The notes: generated by a model from the letters alone, not told the origin. Counted from the first letter of the stretch, positions 48,511 through 57,262 are shown. The stretch: DNA of 64,000 bases from Streptomyces aurantiogriseus (GCF_014649375.1 NZ_BMSX01000027.1:1-64000); one strand, 5' to 3'. Program-made: numbers and translations.

Positions 48511-48528
48511 TTAGGTTCCCCTAAGTAA
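48511..48528. promoter_or_regulatory. Iron-box-like sequence upstream of the methyltransferase
   Basis: TTAGGTTCCCCTAAGTAA shares the left half TTAGGTT and the central CCTAA of the IdeR/DtxR consensus but diverges in the right half. It lies between the DosR-like box and the gene start. Confidence 0.4.
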
Positions 48529-48559
48529 CACCGATGCAGGCAGAGAGTGAGGCACGAAT

Positions 48560-49405
48560 ATGGCATCGACGGACCATCCGGCCCTGCAGAAGAACATCCC
48601 CATTCCGGGCGAGGGACTGGACGCCGCCCGCATGCCCGGCCACTGGCTGCTGGCCCGCCTGGGCAAGCGCGTACTGCGCCCCGGCGGTGTGGAGCTGACC
48701 CGGTGGATGCTGGACGCCCTGGGCGTGGACCCGGAAGACCGGGTCGTGGAGCTGGCCGCCGGACTCGGAGCCACCGCCCGGCTGACCCTCGCCCGCCGCC
48801 CGGCCGCCTACACCGCAGTCGACCGCGACGCCACCGCCGTAGCCGCACTCAGCGCCCTCACCGCCCCGGGCCCGACCCAGGTGCGCGCCGTACGGTCGGA
48901 CGCCGCGGACACCCGGTTGCCGGACGGCGACGCCACCGTCGTGTACGGCGAGGCGATGCTGACCATGCAGCCCGAACCCGCCAAGCGGCGCATCGTACGG
49001 GAAGCACGCCGCCTCCTCGACGACTCCACCGGCCGGTACGCCATCCACGAACTGTGCCTGCTGCCCGACGACCTCGACCCGGCCCTCGCCGAGCGCATCA
49101 CCGCGGACCTGCAAGACGCCATCCACGTCGGCGCCCGCCCCCTGACCCCCACCGGCTGGAGTGAACTCCTCGCCGACGAGGGCTTCACCGTCACCGCCCA
49201 CAAGACGGCACCGATGGCACTGCTCGAACCACGCCGGCTCGTCGCCGACGAGGGGCTGGTCCCCGCGCTGCGCATCGCCGGACGGGCACTGCGCAACCCA
49301 GCTGCCCTGCGCCGTGTGCTGCACATGCGCCGCGTATTCCAACGCCACAGCACCCATCTGGGCGCGATCAGTCTGCTCGCCGTCCCCACCCCGCCCCAGC
49401 CCTGA
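48560..49405 (+). CDS. Class I SAM-dependent methyltransferase
   Basis: A 281-residue Rossmann-fold methyltransferase. VVELAAGLGATARLTLARR is the SAM-binding motif I, followed by AYTAVDRDATAVAAL (motif II) and VVYGEAMLTMQ (motif III region). The C-terminal half has a helical segment and ALRNPAALRRVLHMRRVF. The substrate is not evident. It lies 13 bp before a small cupin gene on the same strand, a pairing that implies a joint role, perhaps in handling a small metabolite under stress. Confidence 0.85.
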   Translation: MASTDHPALQKNIPIPGEGLDAARMPGHWLLARLGKRVLRPGGVELTRWMLDALGVDPEDRVVELAAGLGATARLTLARRPAAYTAVDRDATAVAALSALTAPGPTQVRAVRSDAADTRLPDGDATVVYGEAMLTMQPEPAKRRIVREARRLLDDSTGRYAIHELCLLPDDLDPALAERITADLQDAIHVGARPLTPTGWSELLADEGFTVTAHKTAPMALLEPRRLVADEGLVPALRIAGRALRNPAALRRVLHMRRVFQRHSTHLGAISLLAVPTPPQP

Positions 49406-49418
49406 GGAGGAACCCCTC

Positions 49419-49769
49419 ATGACCGCCACCGTGATCACCGACCTGGCCGCCGAACTGACCGTTCCCGATGACGGCACCCTCAGCCGCGTCCTGTACCGCG
49501 ACGACCGCCTGCGCGTGGTCGGCTTCGCGTTCGCCGCCGGCCAGGAGCTGACCGAGCACACCTCGGCCCTTCCCGTGGTCATCCAGGTCGTCAAAGGCCG
49601 TCTCGACCTCGTCCTGGGCGAGGAGAAGACGGAAGCGACGCCCGGGAGTTGGATCCACCTGCCCGCGCGGCTGCCGCACACCGTGCGCGCCACCGAGCCC
49701 AGCGTCATGCTGCTGACCATGCTGCCCGTCCCGGAGTCGTCCGGATCCGGGGTGCCTTCCGCGGCATGA
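49419..49769 (+). CDS. Small cupin-domain protein
   Basis: A 116-residue single-domain cupin. Motif 1 is FAAGQELTEHTSALPVVIQVVKGRLDL and motif 2 is TPGSWIHLPARLPHTVRA; metal-binding residues are His in ELTEH and LPHTV. It starts at ATG 49419 with GAGGAGG upstream, 13 bp after the methyltransferase stop. Substrate unknown. Confidence 0.85.
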   Translation: MTATVITDLAAELTVPDDGTLSRVLYRDDRLRVVGFAFAAGQELTEHTSALPVVIQVVKGRLDLVLGEEKTEATPGSWIHLPARLPHTVRATEPSVMLLTMLPVPESSGSGVPSAA

Positions 49770-49798
49770 CCGACGTCCGGCCGTGCGTGCTGCCCTGA

Positions 49799-50509
49799 TC
49801 AGCGCACCAGCGCCGCTGCCACCATGGGTGGCAGCACGTCGCACAGGTCGGTGACCTGAACGTGGCCGGCGTGGCGCTCGGTGAACTGCGCGACGGAGAC
49901 GTCCAGGGAGCCGAAGGACTCCTCGAACACGCGGCGCGCGTGCGGGGTGCGGTCCAGCGCCCAGGCCGCCGTCGCCCTGGACGTACGCAGGAACCGGCCG
50001 GGCTCGGGCCCCACGACGAACAGCTCAGCGCGACGGCCCGTGCGGTCGGCGGCAAGCATGACCAGGTCCTTGAACGTCTGCCGCTTGCGCATGGCGTCCG
50101 CGCCGCGCCACCGCGCGAGTTTGAACTCCGCCACGCGCCGGTCCGTCTCCAGGTCGAACGGCCGGTGCGGGTCGTTGCCGGCGGCAAGCGAAGGACGTAC
50201 GGCGATCTCCTCCCCGTCCTCCAGGACATGGGGCAGTGCCAGCACGATCCCGGCCGCGTGGATGAGGTCGTTCAGCCGGCCGAGGCTCTCGCGCACGGTC
50301 AGGGCCGCCATCATCAGTTCAGGACCGATACCCCGGGCGGCGGCCATGTCACCGACCTCCCTGGCGGGTCTGCCCGTCAGGTCCCGCTCCAGTGAGGCGA
50401 TGGCCGCGGTCAACGGCTCGGCGCCCAGGAAGTCCGCCAACAGCGCCACAGCGTCGCCCAGTTGAGGAGCACCCATGCCATCGCCCGCTTCGTCTGTCAT
50501 GAACGGCAT
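49799..50509 (-). CDS. Unknown protein with a possible PD-(D/E)XK-like motif
   Basis: About 236 residues. No known family is evident. The stretch FDLETDRRVAEFKLARWRG has an acidic residue followed by E-x-K, and RKRQTFKDLVMLA follows, which could be a PD-(D/E)XK nuclease core, though the evidence is thin. The start ATG 50509 (MPFMTDEAG) is chosen because AGGG precedes it; ATG 50500 is an alternative. It lies just after the truncated flavohemoglobin reading frame on the same strand. Confidence 0.7.
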   Translation of the reverse strand: MPFMTDEAGDGMGAPQLGDAVALLADFLGAEPLTAAIASLERDLTGRPAREVGDMAAARGIGPELMMAALTVRESLGRLNDLIHAAGIVLALPHVLEDGEEIAVRPSLAAGNDPHRPFDLETDRRVAEFKLARWRGADAMRKRQTFKDLVMLAADRTGRRAELFVVGPEPGRFLRTSRATAAWALDRTPHARRVFEESFGSLDVSVAQFTERHAGHVQVTDLCDVLPPMVAAALVR

Positions 50510-50562
50510 TGTGCCCTGCGGCGCTTCGGCAGCCAGTCGGGCCCAGCCGACCCCTGTTCGGG

Positions 50563-50670
50563 CTACTCGGCGAACACGGTGTCGTAGAACCGCGCTGTGA
50601 TCTCGGCCAGAGCTCCACAAACGGCGGGCAGGGTGGTCCGGACGACCGTGGCCGACTCGGGTGAAAGCAT
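50563..50670 (-). pseudogene. hmp: N-terminal remnant of a flavohemoglobin gene (hmp)
   Basis: From ATG 50670, preceded by GGAG, 35 codons read MLSPESATVVRTTLPAVCG and on through EITARFYDTVF, the N terminus of a flavohemoglobin globin domain (NO dioxygenase), then hit TAG. What follows is not globin. So the start region survives but the gene is cut, probably by deletion. The upstream stretch 50671-50976 holds no further gene. Confidence 0.7.
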
Positions 50671-50976
50671 GGATCTCCTCGGCAGCGGAGGTGGGCAAGG
50701 AGGACCGAGCTCACGACAGTGGCCGGGCCGCGACTGTCGCACAGCTTGGCGCATCAGCCTTCACAGTGGCCCTGTCGGCTCAGAACCGGCCGGACACCCT
50801 GCGGGCCCGATCGTCGGCCCGGTCGCCGCGTGGCACCAGTCCGGACGCCTCTGCCGGCCCAGCTGCATCGGAATGTCGGCCTCGTTTTCGAACGTGTCAC
50901 CAGCGTCCGCAGAGGCAAACACCCCACTGGGAGTTCCGTGCCCGTCGCGCCCCTCGCCTACCGGCCCGTGACGCAG

Positions 50977-51969
50977 TCAGGTGATCTCGAGAACGTCCCG
51001 TACGGGGCGGCGAGGCGTTGCAGGGCCTCGCGGGCCGTAGCCGAGACGCAGCACCATCTGCACCTGCCCGGTGCCCGATGCCGGGTCACGGGCCAGCAGG
51101 CGCAGCTCGGGCTCTTCCAGGGCGTGAGAGGTCAGTGAGGTCGCCAGGTCGGCCAGAGTGGCCTCCAGCAGGACGCGTTCCAGTGCCTGCCCGGCGCGCA
51201 GCCACTCGGCAGGGCCCTCGCCGCGGGTGCTCAGCAGGGCCAGGTGCGGGGTGTACTCGAAGGCGGTGGTGCCACGGTCGGCCACCGGACGCCGTCCAGC
51301 GAAGTCCCGCACAGGCGCCTTGCCGTTGCGTTTCCGCGGCCCAAAAGCGTACTCGGGCACGCCGTCGACGGCGGTGTCCGCCTCCGGTCCGAGCCGGGTC
51401 CAGCGAACCAGGTCCTCATTGGCACCGGGGTCCATGAGGTCGCGGCTCTCGGCGTCGTGGACCAGGTCGAGCACGGTCTCGGCATGCCAGGGGCCGGGGA
51501 AGAGCAGGGCGGCTCCCTCCTGCACTGCGGCGTCCTGCAAGGCGGCGCGCACGTCCTCGGGAATGTCCTTCTCGGCGAAGGGATGGCGGCTTGTGTGCCG
51601 CTGCCGGATCGCCGGATGCAGCCGCGCCAGGTCCTCGTCCCGCACACCGCCGACCGGGTCAGCCAGATGGACGGCGGCAAGCAGCAGTGGGTCGTCGGGC
51701 TCGGGCAGCAGAGTCGTCTCCGGGACGAGGTCCGCGTGTGCCGCAGCGACGCGCAGGTTGAGCAGCGCTGCCCCGCAGCCGATGTGAAGTGCCCGGTTGT
51801 CGGGATCGGACCGGGGCATGGCCCGCCTGGGGTCGGCATACAGCAGCACAACACGCTCGTCGGTCCGGTAGTGGAAGCGCCATGGCTGCGCGTTGTGCAT
51901 GGACGGGGCCGCGGTGGCTTCGGCCACCAGTGTGGTCACCGTCTTCTCATCGAGTGGTCGCGAAGCCAT
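50977..51969 (-). CDS. Acg-type (Rv3131-like) FMN nitroreductase-family protein, second copy
   Basis: A 330-residue protein of the Acg/Rv3131 fold. The N-terminal APSMHNAQPWRF matches the FMN-binding motif, followed by RQRHTSRHPFAEKDIP, WLRAGQALERVLLEATLADLATS and VLRLGYGPRGP. It is clearly divergent from the copy at 21704-22723. The start is ATG 51969, with GGAGGATG upstream. A DosR-like box lies about 230 bp upstream, overlapping the zone with a GAPDH gene fragment. Confidence 0.9.
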   Translation of the reverse strand: MASRPLDEKTVTTLVAEATAAPSMHNAQPWRFHYRTDERVVLLYADPRRAMPRSDPDNRALHIGCGAALLNLRVAAAHADLVPETTLLPEPDDPLLLAAVHLADPVGGVRDEDLARLHPAIRQRHTSRHPFAEKDIPEDVRAALQDAAVQEGAALLFPGPWHAETVLDLVHDAESRDLMDPGANEDLVRWTRLGPEADTAVDGVPEYAFGPRKRNGKAPVRDFAGRRPVADRGTTAFEYTPHLALLSTRGEGPAEWLRAGQALERVLLEATLADLATSLTSHALEEPELRLLARDPASGTGQVQMVLRLGYGPRGPATPRRPVRDVLEIT

Positions 51970-52197
51970 GACATCCTCCTCCCACGTCGCCCAGGCGACG
52001 CAGATCCGAACCACCGGGTACCCCGGAGAGCGGTTGCGGGCACGACTGCGACCGCGGTGCTCGGTCCGCGCACGACGGCCGGATGCCACCCGCCGGAATC
52101 GCTTGGTCCCGCGGCCCTCCGCGCTTCCTACGTGCGCCCTACCTCCAGACACCATGGGCACAAGGGGACACGCAAGGTCCCCATCGTCCCCCGGCTG

Positions 52198-52211
52198 GGT
52201 CCGATCGGCCC
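52198..52211. promoter_or_regulatory. DosR/OsdR-like box upstream of the second nitroreductase
   Basis: GGTCCGATCGGCCC fits the N4-spaced motif. It lies about 230 bp before the nitroreductase start at 51969 and next to the GAPDH remnant. Confidence 0.5.
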
Positions 52212-52218
52212 TCCTGCA

Positions 52219-52382
52219 TGCGGTCACCGGACGGTCCGGGACGACACTCAGGTCGGTCAGCGAGCCGTCCTTCACCGACGCCGTCCAAGGTGCCGGCCAG
52301 CTCCGGCAGGAGCAGCCCGACGGCGCGAGCGGCGCCCGTGCTGGTGGGGATGATGTTCACAGTGGCGCTGCGGCCCGGCCAA
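52219..52382 (-). pseudogene. gap: Internal fragment of a GAPDH gene
   Basis: Two frames read VNIIPTSTGAARAVGLLLPE followed by LAGTLDG, and then KDGSLTDLSVVPDRPVTA after a small internal deletion that shifts the frame. Both match the intact GAPDH at 56107-57135 (VNIIPTSTGAARAVGLVLPE, EDGSLTDLSVVLERPVTA). About 165 bp only; no start or stop. It is a duplicated and decayed piece of gap. The region 51970-52428 has no other gene. Confidence 0.8.
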
Positions 52383-52428
52383 CTGCAGCATGGTCCGCGA
52401 CGCCAGGGGCTGCCGGAACGGCGCACTG

Positions 52429-54264
52429 TCAGGACACGGAGTGGGCACTGCTGGGACGCGCAGGGAAGAAACCTGGGCGGTCTCCGCTACCACTGAAAGT
52501 AATGACTCGCGCACCCTCGATAACGTCGGGTGGCGGAGTCGCGTTTTCAACGATGATCGCCTGGCCGGGGAAGGCGAGGAAAGAGCGGTAGAAGTGGTCT
52601 ATCACGTTCGGGGGGATACGGTCGGCGTCATAATCCGGCTCCTTGTAGGTCACCAGAGGGGAGTCCAGGACGAGGAATCCCAGGTGAGGGAGCCTGCGAT
52701 CCAGGCAGTAGCGGGCAAGGGCGATAGAGAAGGCGGCGTGAAGCAGGGCCCGCATGCCCCTGCCATGGCCTGCGCGAGTGGTCCCGCCCGCGCTCACGTC
52801 CCCACCGTAGGGGTCGTAGCCGGCATCCTCGACATCAGGGATGCGCCAGGAGTCCAGGACGCGCTGCAAGACCTGATCGAAGGAGGTCAGGATCCTGCCT
52901 GCGATGAGGGCTTCGGCACGCTTGGCGGGCACCGCTCCCTCGGAGACCAGCTGGGCACGGTGCTCGTCCAGTTCGTCCAGCCGGGCCCGCAGTTCCAGGT
53001 CCCGCTCGATGCGCAGTCGTTCGGCGACGACTTCGCGCAGCCCCTCGTTCAGGGGGGCCAACCGTGCCTCGATCTGTGCCAGGGCGTTGTCCGCCTCGTC
53101 TACCTGGCGTGTCAAGTCAGCGCGGTGTTGCGCCAATTCGTCGCGCTGGGCTTCCAGGTCCGAGATGGTCAGCTGGAGATCGGCTAGCAGGGTGTGGGTC
53201 TTGGTGGACTCGACGATCACGGCCTCATGTAGCTGGGTGGTCTCCTGAACGCCGTGCTGGGGGTGTTGGTGCTCAGGCTCAGCCCCGCAGAAGACGCAGC
53301 GCCCGACCTGGAAGTAGCCCAAGAGGTTCCCGGCCTCACTGACCATCTCCAGGCGGGCCAGGTCCGACTGGTACTGCTGGCGCAGGATTCCGAACCGTCC
53401 TAGCAGGTCCAAGACCTCGCCAAGGCGGTTCTCCGACTCCGCTACTTTCTCGGCTAGTTGAGCACGGGCGGCGACGGCACGGGCCTGCTGTTCGGACTCG
53501 CGGGCCAGGGAGCGGGCCATGTCTTCCAACGTGCCCTCTAACCGCGCCAGCTGCTGCTGCAACTCGGCCGGGGTCTGGTCGCGGGAGAGTTTGGCGTACA
53601 GGTCCAGGACCAGCGAGTCGATCAGGTTGATCTTGCTCCTCTGGATGCGCCGTTGGGCCGCGTTGGGGAGCTTGGCCGCTGGGGGCTCATCCTCGCCGGT
53701 CAGCAGCAGCTTCATGACCGAGCGTGCGGAGGTCCTGGCCGCCGTGCCGCGAGTGCGCTGCGACGGAGGGGTCGGATCGATCATTCGGGTGTCAGTGACA
53801 ACGGCAAGGTGGGTTAGATCGGCGAGTTTGAGCAGTTCGGTATTGCCGGCCTCGTTGGTGCGGATGTAGCTGTCGTCGAGACCCACCTTGCTGAGCAGAA
53901 AGTGCGAGATATCGCGACGACTGCGGATCCTGCGGGCCGACACGACGGCATCGGGGGTGGCGTGGACCAGGTTCCGCAAGTCGGCATGGTGCACGTAGAT
54001 GCTCTTTCCACCGGGCTTGCGCACCAGCGTCAGGGGGGTCCCATCGGGCAGCAGCAGGCCGAGCAGGATCTGGCTGTACCCAGCAGCCCGCGGGATGGAC
54101 GGGCGCACGTGACCACCGAGCATGTAGTCGATGGAGTCGACGATGAACGTCTTACCGGTGTTGGAGGATCCATAGATCACAGTGAACTTGGGGTCGAAGT
54201 CCACTCTGGCGGTTGGCAGCCCTGAGCCGGCGTACGTCAGATGCGTGAGGGTGAGGCTACCCAT
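52429..54264 (-). CDS. ABC-3C system SMC/Rad50-like ATPase
   Basis: A 611-residue ATPase. Walker A GSSNTGKT at 33-40 (in the sequence FTVIYGSSNTGKTF), long coiled-coil-forming Glu/Arg/Gln-rich segments at about 230-320 and 345-450, a CVFC pair near 323-326 that could form a zinc hook, and a Walker B block LGFLVLDSPLVTY near 530, followed by a C-terminal lobe ending in IVENATPPPD. It starts at ATG 54264, overlapping the middle gene by eight bases. It is the third gene of the unit 55869 to 52429. Such ATPases are the engine of ABC three-component conflict systems, which likely sense invading nucleic acid and activate the effector gene product. The family call is by architecture and neighbours. 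Confidence 0.82.
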   Translation of the reverse strand: MGSLTLTHLTYAGSGLPTARVDFDPKFTVIYGSSNTGKTFIVDSIDYMLGGHVRPSIPRAAGYSQILLGLLLPDGTPLTLVRKPGGKSIYVHHADLRNLVHATPDAVVSARRIRSRRDISHFLLSKVGLDDSYIRTNEAGNTELLKLADLTHLAVVTDTRMIDPTPPSQRTRGTAARTSARSVMKLLLTGEDEPPAAKLPNAAQRRIQRSKINLIDSLVLDLYAKLSRDQTPAELQQQLARLEGTLEDMARSLARESEQQARAVAARAQLAEKVAESENRLGEVLDLLGRFGILRQQYQSDLARLEMVSEAGNLLGYFQVGRCVFCGAEPEHQHPQHGVQETTQLHEAVIVESTKTHTLLADLQLTISDLEAQRDELAQHRADLTRQVDEADNALAQIEARLAPLNEGLREVVAERLRIERDLELRARLDELDEHRAQLVSEGAVPAKRAEALIAGRILTSFDQVLQRVLDSWRIPDVEDAGYDPYGGDVSAGGTTRAGHGRGMRALLHAAFSIALARYCLDRRLPHLGFLVLDSPLVTYKEPDYDADRIPPNVIDHFYRSFLAFPGQAIIVENATPPPDVIEGARVITFSGSGDRPGFFPARPSSAHSVS

Positions 54265-54730
54265 GACCGACCCCCAGGTGGCGCGTGCCGGCGGTGAAGT
54301 CGTCGTGCCAGCGCGCCGTGATGCTGCGAGTGGCTTCCGCAGCGTCCATGTTCGACGCGTACTGCTCGACGGCCCACTGCGCGCGCTCACGTAGCTCACC
54401 GACGTATGGGGCTTCCAGGATCCCCACAAATCCGGAACCGCGCTTCGTAGCCTGGTAAACCAGCCCATCGCCGGTCGCCGCGACCTGCGCGAGGCCGGCG
54501 CGCATCAGGACCTCAAGGCCCTCCTGGATCAGACGGCGTTTCATGCCTAGCTCGCCCGGCTGGGCGGGCAGTTGCGGATGGAGACTCGGTGGACCGTCGA
54601 GCTGGCCGCTGTGCAGCATGGCGTGATCGAGTACCACGAGCCAGGACAGGTCCAGCGGGTCAGGATAGCTGCGCGCCAGCAGCACTAACGCCCGTATCCC
54701 CACCTCGACCGGGCTGTTGAGCGGATTCAC
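54257..54730 (-). CDS. ABC-3C system middle component
   Basis: A 157-residue helical protein. VNPLNSPVEVGIRALVLLARSYPDPLDLSWLVVLDHAML and GPPSLHPQLPAQPGELGMKRRLIQEGLEVLMRAGLA are the conserved blocks that I associate with the ABC-3C middle-component 2 family, a winged-helix-like linker between ATPase and effector. The start is GTG 54730, with GGGAGG six bases upstream and a four-base overlap with the effector stop; a further upstream GTG is unlikely. It is sandwiched by overlaps on both sides, so the three proteins are made in concert. Confidence 0.78.
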   Translation of the reverse strand: MNPLNSPVEVGIRALVLLARSYPDPLDLSWLVVLDHAMLHSGQLDGPPSLHPQLPAQPGELGMKRRLIQEGLEVLMRAGLAQVAATGDGLVYQATKRGSGFVGILEAPYVGELRERAQWAVEQYASNMDAAEATRSITARWHDDFTAGTRHLGVGHG

Positions 54731-55869
54731 CAGGAACCTCCCGTGCACCACGTCAACTTGTCCTCGTTCGCCAGCTGGTGACACATTCCCTTGCGCTGAC
54801 TGTTACGGAAGTGGGACGCCAACAGAGAGCCGCTGATGTTCAACTGCCCGGAAGCCTGTAGTACCGCCTGTAACCGCTCCCAACCGGACGGGAAGTCCCT
54901 GACAGCCACCTCGATCAGGTTGTCCAGCACATCGTCCTGCAATTCCTGGTAGGCGTCCCCCGGCACGCTCTCCCGCGCGTACATGCGCAGGGACTCGGCG
55001 TCGAAGAAGGCCACACGCTGCCTTCCCAGATGCTGCCCCGAGGCCGGGTGCTCGAAAGCATCCTTGACGGTCGCGATCTGCGCGCCGAACTTCTCCTGGT
55101 AAACGTCCAGGAGCCGCTTCAGGTAGCGCGCCTCGTTGACGCCGGGGACGGGCGGCGGGATCAGCTTGACGGGTTCGCCCGTGGGAGGGAGGTTGAAACG
55201 GGACGCGAACAGCGGCGACTTGCTGTACACCTCCAAGACCTCGTCCAGGTTCACGGTCCAGAACATCGAGAAGTCCGTGCGGGCCGCCAGTTCCCGTACA
55301 GCGTGACGGGTCTCGGGTGTCAGCGCGGCGACCGGCCGCGTACGTCCGTCCATGTAGGAGAGGAACCGTCTCTTCAACTCGGCCGGCGTCAGCACGGTGT
55401 CCTTCAGGCGCGAGTGGATCCTGGGCGCCACGAAGATGTACTTGGTGGGAAGGGTCCTGGTCGTCTCCACAGCCGCCGCGAAAGGTTTGATCATCTCCGG
55501 CAGCGCGTCGTCGAGCGTCAGGCCATCGGAGTAGTGCTTGCACTGGTAGCAGTGCCACTCGCCGTTCAGCCTCTGTTCGCTCATGAAGGCCACTACATCG
55601 GCGCCGCGGTCGTTGGTCCCACCGATGATTTCGACGCCGAGATAGCCGAACTCGTCCTTTCGCATGCGGACCCACTCGCAGGTGAACTGCTCCCACTGGT
55701 CCGCCTCCCAGTAGAAGACCTGCTGCAGCGGTGTTCGCGTGTCGAACCGGTTGTGCGACACCACCGACGGCGGGGGCACGTACTGCGACACGGCTATGCC
55801 CTCTGCGCCCATCCCACCGCCGTCCTGCGGTAGTTCGTCCACCCCTACCCCCCACGAGCAGCCCCCCAT
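54727..55869 (-). CDS. ABC-3C system effector with restriction endonuclease-like N terminus
   Basis: A 380-residue protein. About residues 60-115 form a PD-(D/E)XK-like core: LGVEIIGGTNDRGADVVAF holds the acidic residue, followed by EWHCYQCKHY with the Q-x-K catalytic motif, as in Mrr-type nucleases. The C-terminal half (about 230-380) contains RYLKRLLDVYQEKFG, FFDAESLRMYARESV and a helical tail, consistent with the C-terminal domain shared by ABC-3C effectors. The ATG at 55869 is used; a GTG at 55842 with GGGGGTAGGG in front may be the real start. It is the first gene of the three-gene unit and probably the toxic nuclease of the system. Confidence 0.78.
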   Translation of the reverse strand: MGGCSWGVGVDELPQDGGGMGAEGIAVSQYVPPPSVVSHNRFDTRTPLQQVFYWEADQWEQFTCEWVRMRKDEFGYLGVEIIGGTNDRGADVVAFMSEQRLNGEWHCYQCKHYSDGLTLDDALPEMIKPFAAAVETTRTLPTKYIFVAPRIHSRLKDTVLTPAELKRRFLSYMDGRTRPVAALTPETRHAVRELAARTDFSMFWTVNLDEVLEVYSKSPLFASRFNLPPTGEPVKLIPPPVPGVNEARYLKRLLDVYQEKFGAQIATVKDAFEHPASGQHLGRQRVAFFDAESLRMYARESVPGDAYQELQDDVLDNLIEVAVRDFPSGWERLQAVLQASGQLNISGSLLASHFRNSQRKGMCHQLANEDKLTWCTGGSW

Positions 55870-56106
55870 GCAAACGCAGTGCCCACTCCTACCATCGGAA
55901 ATCGTTCATGAACAGGCCACAATTCCGACTTGCTTCGGCATTCGCCGGCGCGCCGACCAGCTGCGCCCTGCTCACAGTCCTGGCCCGGCCGCCCTGCCCA
56001 GTGATCATCAGTACGGACGCGGACAGACCAACGTTTTCGCGACACACAACGGCTGGCGGCCGCCGTTCGAAGGCGGGCTGCCAGCCGCGTGCCGGTGAAG
56101 TGCTCG

Positions 56107-57135
56107 TCAGCTTTGCGAAAGCCGGGCGGCGACGTACTCGGTGAGGTCGAGCAGCCGGTTGGTGTAGCCCCACTCGTTGTCGTACCAACCGAAGACCTTG
56201 ACCAGTTCGCCGTGTGCCTGGGTGAGTGGTGCGTCCAGGACGCAGGAGGCGGGGTCGCCGACGACGTCGCGGGAGACGATGGGGGCGTCGGAGACCCGCA
56301 GGATGCCCTTCAGCGGACCGTCGGCGGCCTCCCGGAAGGCGGCGTTGACCTCGTCCGCCGTCACGGGCCTCTCCAGGACCACGCTCAGGTCGGTCAGGGA
56401 GCCGTCCTCGACGGGGACGCGTACCGCGATGCCGTCGAGGGTTCCGGCCAGTTCCGGCAGGACGAGGCCGACCGCGCGGGCCGCGCCGGTGGACGTGGGG
56501 ATGATGTTGACGGCGGCGCTGCGGCCGCGCCGCAGGTCCTTGTGCGGGCCGTCGAGGACGACCTGGTCGTTGGTGTAGCCGTGGATGGTGGTCATCAGGC
56601 CCTTGACCAGGCCGAAATGCTCGTCGAGCACCTTCACCATGGGCGCCACGCAGTTGGTGGTGCACGAGGCGTTGGAGACGACGTGGTCCCGCTCCGGGTC
56701 GTAGGTGCCCTCGTTGACGCCCATCACGACGGTGGCGTCAACGCCCTTGCCCGGCACGGACAGCAGCACCTTGCGCGCTCCGGCCGCCAGGTGCAGGCCG
56801 GCCTGTTCGCGGGTGCGGAAGCGGCCGGTGGACTCGATGACGATGTCCACGCCGAGATCGCCCCAGGCCAGCGCGGCGGGGTCGCGTTCGGCGGTGACGG
56901 CGATGCGGTGTCCGTCGACGGTGATCGAGTCGTCGTCGTGCTCCACGGTGCGGCCGATGCGGCCGTACGTCGAGTCGTACGCCAGCAGATGGGCCAGTGC
57001 GGTCGGCGAGGTGATGTCGTTGATCGCCACGACCTCCACCGGTGTGCCGGTCCCGGTCTCCACGCGCTCCAGCACCAAGCGCAGGTAGTTGCGTCCGATG
57101 CGGCCGAAGCCGTTGATTCCCACGCGCACGCTCAT
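56107..57135 (-). CDS. gap: Glyceraldehyde-3-phosphate dehydrogenase, type I
   Basis: A 342-residue cytosolic glycolytic enzyme that converts glyceraldehyde-3-phosphate to 1,3-bisphosphoglycerate with NAD+. The N-terminal RVGINGFGRIGRNYLR is the NAD-binding Rossmann start, SNASCTTNC holds the catalytic Cys, and WYDNEWGYTNRLLDL is the C-terminal signature. The start ATG 57135 is chosen at MSVRVGINGFG. A DosR-like box lies 95 bp upstream. It is probably an anaerobic isozyme in addition to a housekeeping copy elsewhere. A fragment of a sister copy lies at 52219-52382. Confidence 0.95.
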   Translation of the reverse strand: MSVRVGINGFGRIGRNYLRLVLERVETGTGTPVEVVAINDITSPTALAHLLAYDSTYGRIGRTVEHDDDSITVDGHRIAVTAERDPAALAWGDLGVDIVIESTGRFRTREQAGLHLAAGARKVLLSVPGKGVDATVVMGVNEGTYDPERDHVVSNASCTTNCVAPMVKVLDEHFGLVKGLMTTIHGYTNDQVVLDGPHKDLRRGRSAAVNIIPTSTGAARAVGLVLPELAGTLDGIAVRVPVEDGSLTDLSVVLERPVTADEVNAAFREAADGPLKGILRVSDAPIVSRDVVGDPASCVLDAPLTQAHGELVKVFGWYDNEWGYTNRLLDLTEYVAARLSQS

Positions 57136-57229
57136 GTTTGTCGCCCTCCCGATCGATCCGCGTCTGTATGCGCTGCCAGCCTTCCGGCCGGGGATGCGAT
57201 TGGGCTTGGGCCGTACGGGGGCGAGCCGG

Positions 57230-57243
57230 GGGACGTTCGGCCC
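57230..57243. promoter_or_regulatory. DosR/OsdR-like box upstream of GAPDH
   Basis: GGGACGTTCGGCCC lies about 95 bp before the GAPDH start and between it and the regulator gene. The same 14-mer recurs at 48474-48487. Confidence 0.6.
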
Positions 57244-57262
57244 CACAGCTCGCCGTGCGGCG

